A DNA stretch of 37,386 nt from Microcystis aeruginosa LEGE 91341. GTDB lineage: Bacteria > Cyanobacteriota > Cyanobacteriia > Cyanobacteriales > Microcystaceae. Both the position numbers and the translations under genes were made by a program. Of the stretch, positions 35,951 to 37,386 are shown piece by piece (position 1 is the stretch's first letter; each line of letters begins with the position of its first letter). Below the pieces are notes generated by a model that saw only the letters and a program-made list of their open reading frames with translations, did no database searches and was not told the origin of the DNA. The stretch is from positions 1 through 37,386 of the forward strand of contig NZ_JADEXY010000023.1 of assembly GCF_015206885.1 (NCBI RefSeq), in the 5' to 3' direction.

Positions 35951-37165
35951 TTAAACTAACTTTTTGATAGCCGCTACTAACTGCTCGATTTCTGAGGGCA
36001 AAGTGAAATAATGAACACAGGCACGCACACAGAGGGGGTCGAGGAGAGTTCGCAGTAAAAACCCTTGTTTTTCTAGCTGTTGTACTAAATTTTGTGGGGT
36101 GATGGCCGAGTCAATTTGAAAGGAAACTAAACCAGATTCCGGCGGAGAATTTTTTAAACATTTCACCCCTTGAATCGTTGTTAATTCCCCCCAGAGATAA
36201 GCCGCTAATTGACAGATTTTTTCGTATCTTTGTCCCCCATCACCCCAGGCGTTATGTACCGCAATAGTTGCCCTTAAACCCTCAAATTGAGGATAGGCAG
36301 AAGTAGCCACTTCAAAGCGTCTAGCGTCCGGTTTCCAACCGATAGGCTGTCCTTGCTTATCTGTTTCAATACCTCGCCAACCGATAAAAGTGGGCTGTAA
36401 ACTAGGGAAAATTTCGGGACGAATATACAATCCTCCCACACCAGCCGGTCCACACCACCATTTATGACCCGTAAAAGCATAACAATCGGCGGCAGTAGCG
36501 CTTAAATCCAGGGGCAAACAACCCACGGATTGGGCAGCATCCACCACCACTAAAACGGGTTTTTCGGTGACAGAATTATCATGACAAAGCTGCGAGATTT
36601 CCTTGAGGGGTAAAACCTGTCCAGTATTCCAGAGAACGTGACTGACCACCAAAACCCTAGTTTTTGGACGTAAATGAGCGGAAATAACTTCTATGGGGTT
36701 GCCGTCGTTTAAAGTTTCCCGAATAGGACAAGTGGAGATTTCCAGATGATAACGACGGGCAATTTCCCGAACTGTAGCGATAATTCCGGGGTGTTCACAA
36801 TCGGTTAGTAAAATATGTTCCCCTGCTTGCCAATCAACCCCCCAGAGGGCGATATTACAGCCTACAGTGACATCCTCGGTAATAGAGAGAGTGCTGGGGC
36901 TAATTCCCAACTCCTGAGCCATTTCTTGCCGTAGAAGTTCCGTTTTTTTGGCAATCCAATCGTTTACCTGTCCCGAAAAAGGACCCTTTTGTTGGAGAAA
37001 ATTATAGGTATCGATAATCGCTTCTAATCCGGCCTTGGGCAAGGTTCCCTGACCACCGAAATTAAAGTAAACTTTATTGCTAAGTCCCCGAAATTCCTGT
37101 CTTTGTTCAGCTAAATCCGGTTTACTAGGGGCGTAATCGAGGCTATTTTCGTCTAAATTCTGCAT
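35951..37165 (-). CDS. PLP-dependent cysteine/cystine C-S lyase (C-DES-like, aminotransferase class V)
   Basis: A 404-aa class V aminotransferase-fold enzyme. The PLP lysine is K235 in FTGHKWWCGPAGVGGLYI, with VVVDAAQSVG for the ring-binding aspartate and SHVLWNTGQVLPL. This pattern fits the Synechocystis C-DES enzyme, which releases sulfur from cystine or cysteine and can feed Fe-S cluster assembly, better than the NifS/SufS desulfurases, which have a C-terminal cysteine loop. Substrate is inferred from resemblance. ATG 37163-37165 is the first start and has no ribosome site. The start codon itself and all visible DNA upstream belong to a 118-bp tandem repeat, so its native promoter is either inside that repeat or beyond the window. 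Confidence 0.85.
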   Translation of the reverse strand: MQNLDENSLDYAPSKPDLAEQRQEFRGLSNKVYFNFGGQGTLPKAGLEAIIDTYNFLQQKGPFSGQVNDWIAKKTELLRQEMAQELGISPSTLSITEDVTVGCNIALWGVDWQAGEHILLTDCEHPGIIATVREIARRYHLEISTCPIRETLNDGNPIEVISAHLRPKTRVLVVSHVLWNTGQVLPLKEISQLCHDNSVTEKPVLVVVDAAQSVGCLPLDLSATAADCYAFTGHKWWCGPAGVGGLYIRPEIFPSLQPTFIGWRGIETDKQGQPIGWKPDARRFEVATSAYPQFEGLRATIAVHNAWGDGGQRYEKICQLAAYLWGELTTIQGVKCLKNSPPESGLVSFQIDSAITPQNLVQQLEKQGFLLRTLLDPLCVRACVHYFTLPSEIEQLVAAIKKLV

Positions 37166-37386
37166 AAGTGAGGAGATGAGGGGTCAGTTATCAGTTATCA
37201 GTTAGAAGGGGTTGGGTTTTGGGGTTTTAGGGTTTTGGGGTTTTGGGGTTTTAGTTGAATTCCCCACTTCCCCACTTCCCCATAAGCGAGGAGATGAGGG
37301 GTCAGTTATCAGTTATCAGTTAGAAGGGGTTGGGTTTTGGGGTTTTAGGGTTTTGGGGTTTTGGGGTTTTAGTTGAATTCCCCACT
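37163..37386. repeat. 118-bp tandem repeat containing the start codon of the C-DES-like gene
   Basis: The first unit (37163-37280) and the second (37281 to the window end) are identical except for one base near the start (aagtgagg against aagcgagg). Each has cataag, gaggagatgagg, tcagttatcag units, a run of ggggtttt blocks and ccccactt blocks, as in the dispersed repeats at 6373 and 14235. The second unit is cut by the window edge. Confidence 0.9.

Noticed and set aside
37203-37260. Telomere-like ggggtttt blocks
   Set aside because: Though the unit equals ciliate telomere repeats, here it is short, interspersed with other units and repeated inside a circular-type bacterial chromosome context; it belongs to the dispersed repeat family.

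Overview
The window looks like a chromosomal segment of a unicellular cyanobacterium, most likely Microcystis aeruginosa or a close relative. This is inferred from frequent HIP1-type GCGATCGC octamers, cyanobacterial gene content (a C-DES-type cysteine lyase, a DUF3146-like protein, a carotenoid oxygenase, a purA-rplY pair), short-repeat-rich spacers, and many IS and MITE remnants. No database search was possible, so family names rest on motifs and memory.

Layout. 1-361: tail of an IS transposase and its end. 362-1525: LptF/LptG-type permease. 1526-1966: a MITE nested inside another dispersed repeat. 1967-3976 (-): membrane acyltransferase with a SGNH domain. 4398-6326: purA and rplY, with a good sigma70-type promoter. 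6327-8335: repeat-rich spacer, a truncated Rpn-like remnant, a DUF389 membrane protein and a MITE. 8336-9823: a small DUF3146-like protein whose stop codon touches a tnpB-only IS605-type element. 10480-17845: argC, dacB (-), plsX, fabH, fabD and moeA (-); plsX-fabH-fabD is a fatty-acid and phospholipid initiation cluster. 17857-20469: glsA and a GT-C glycosyltransferase. 20845-26883 (-): a 2012-aa RTX adhesin. 27349-27995: a VapBC-like toxin-antitoxin pair bracketed by palindromic repeats. 28054-29478 (-): carotenoid oxygenase. 29595-30938 (-): tandem Uma2 paralogues. 31218-35932: DUF29 protein, then a SNF2-family ATPase split by an exact 20-bp duplication. 35951-37165 (-): C-DES-like PLP enzyme. 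37163-37386: a 118-bp tandem repeat that includes the C-DES start codon.

The genes are a core metabolic backbone (purine, arginine, lipid, cell wall and molybdenum-cofactor synthesis) interleaved with accessory modules. The most notable points are: the SNF2 gene broken by a 20-bp duplication that also places an A AAA AAC heptamer directly before the premature stop, where a -1 shift would restore the frame; two copies of a MITE with different heptamer VNTR cores flanking the tnpB region; repeats that repeatedly touch or overlap stop codons; a GC-rich (Gly-Gly-X)n tract in the RTX protein; and a nested MITE insertion with clear target duplication. I saw no tRNA, rRNA or CRISPR array, and no convincing new multi-gene system.
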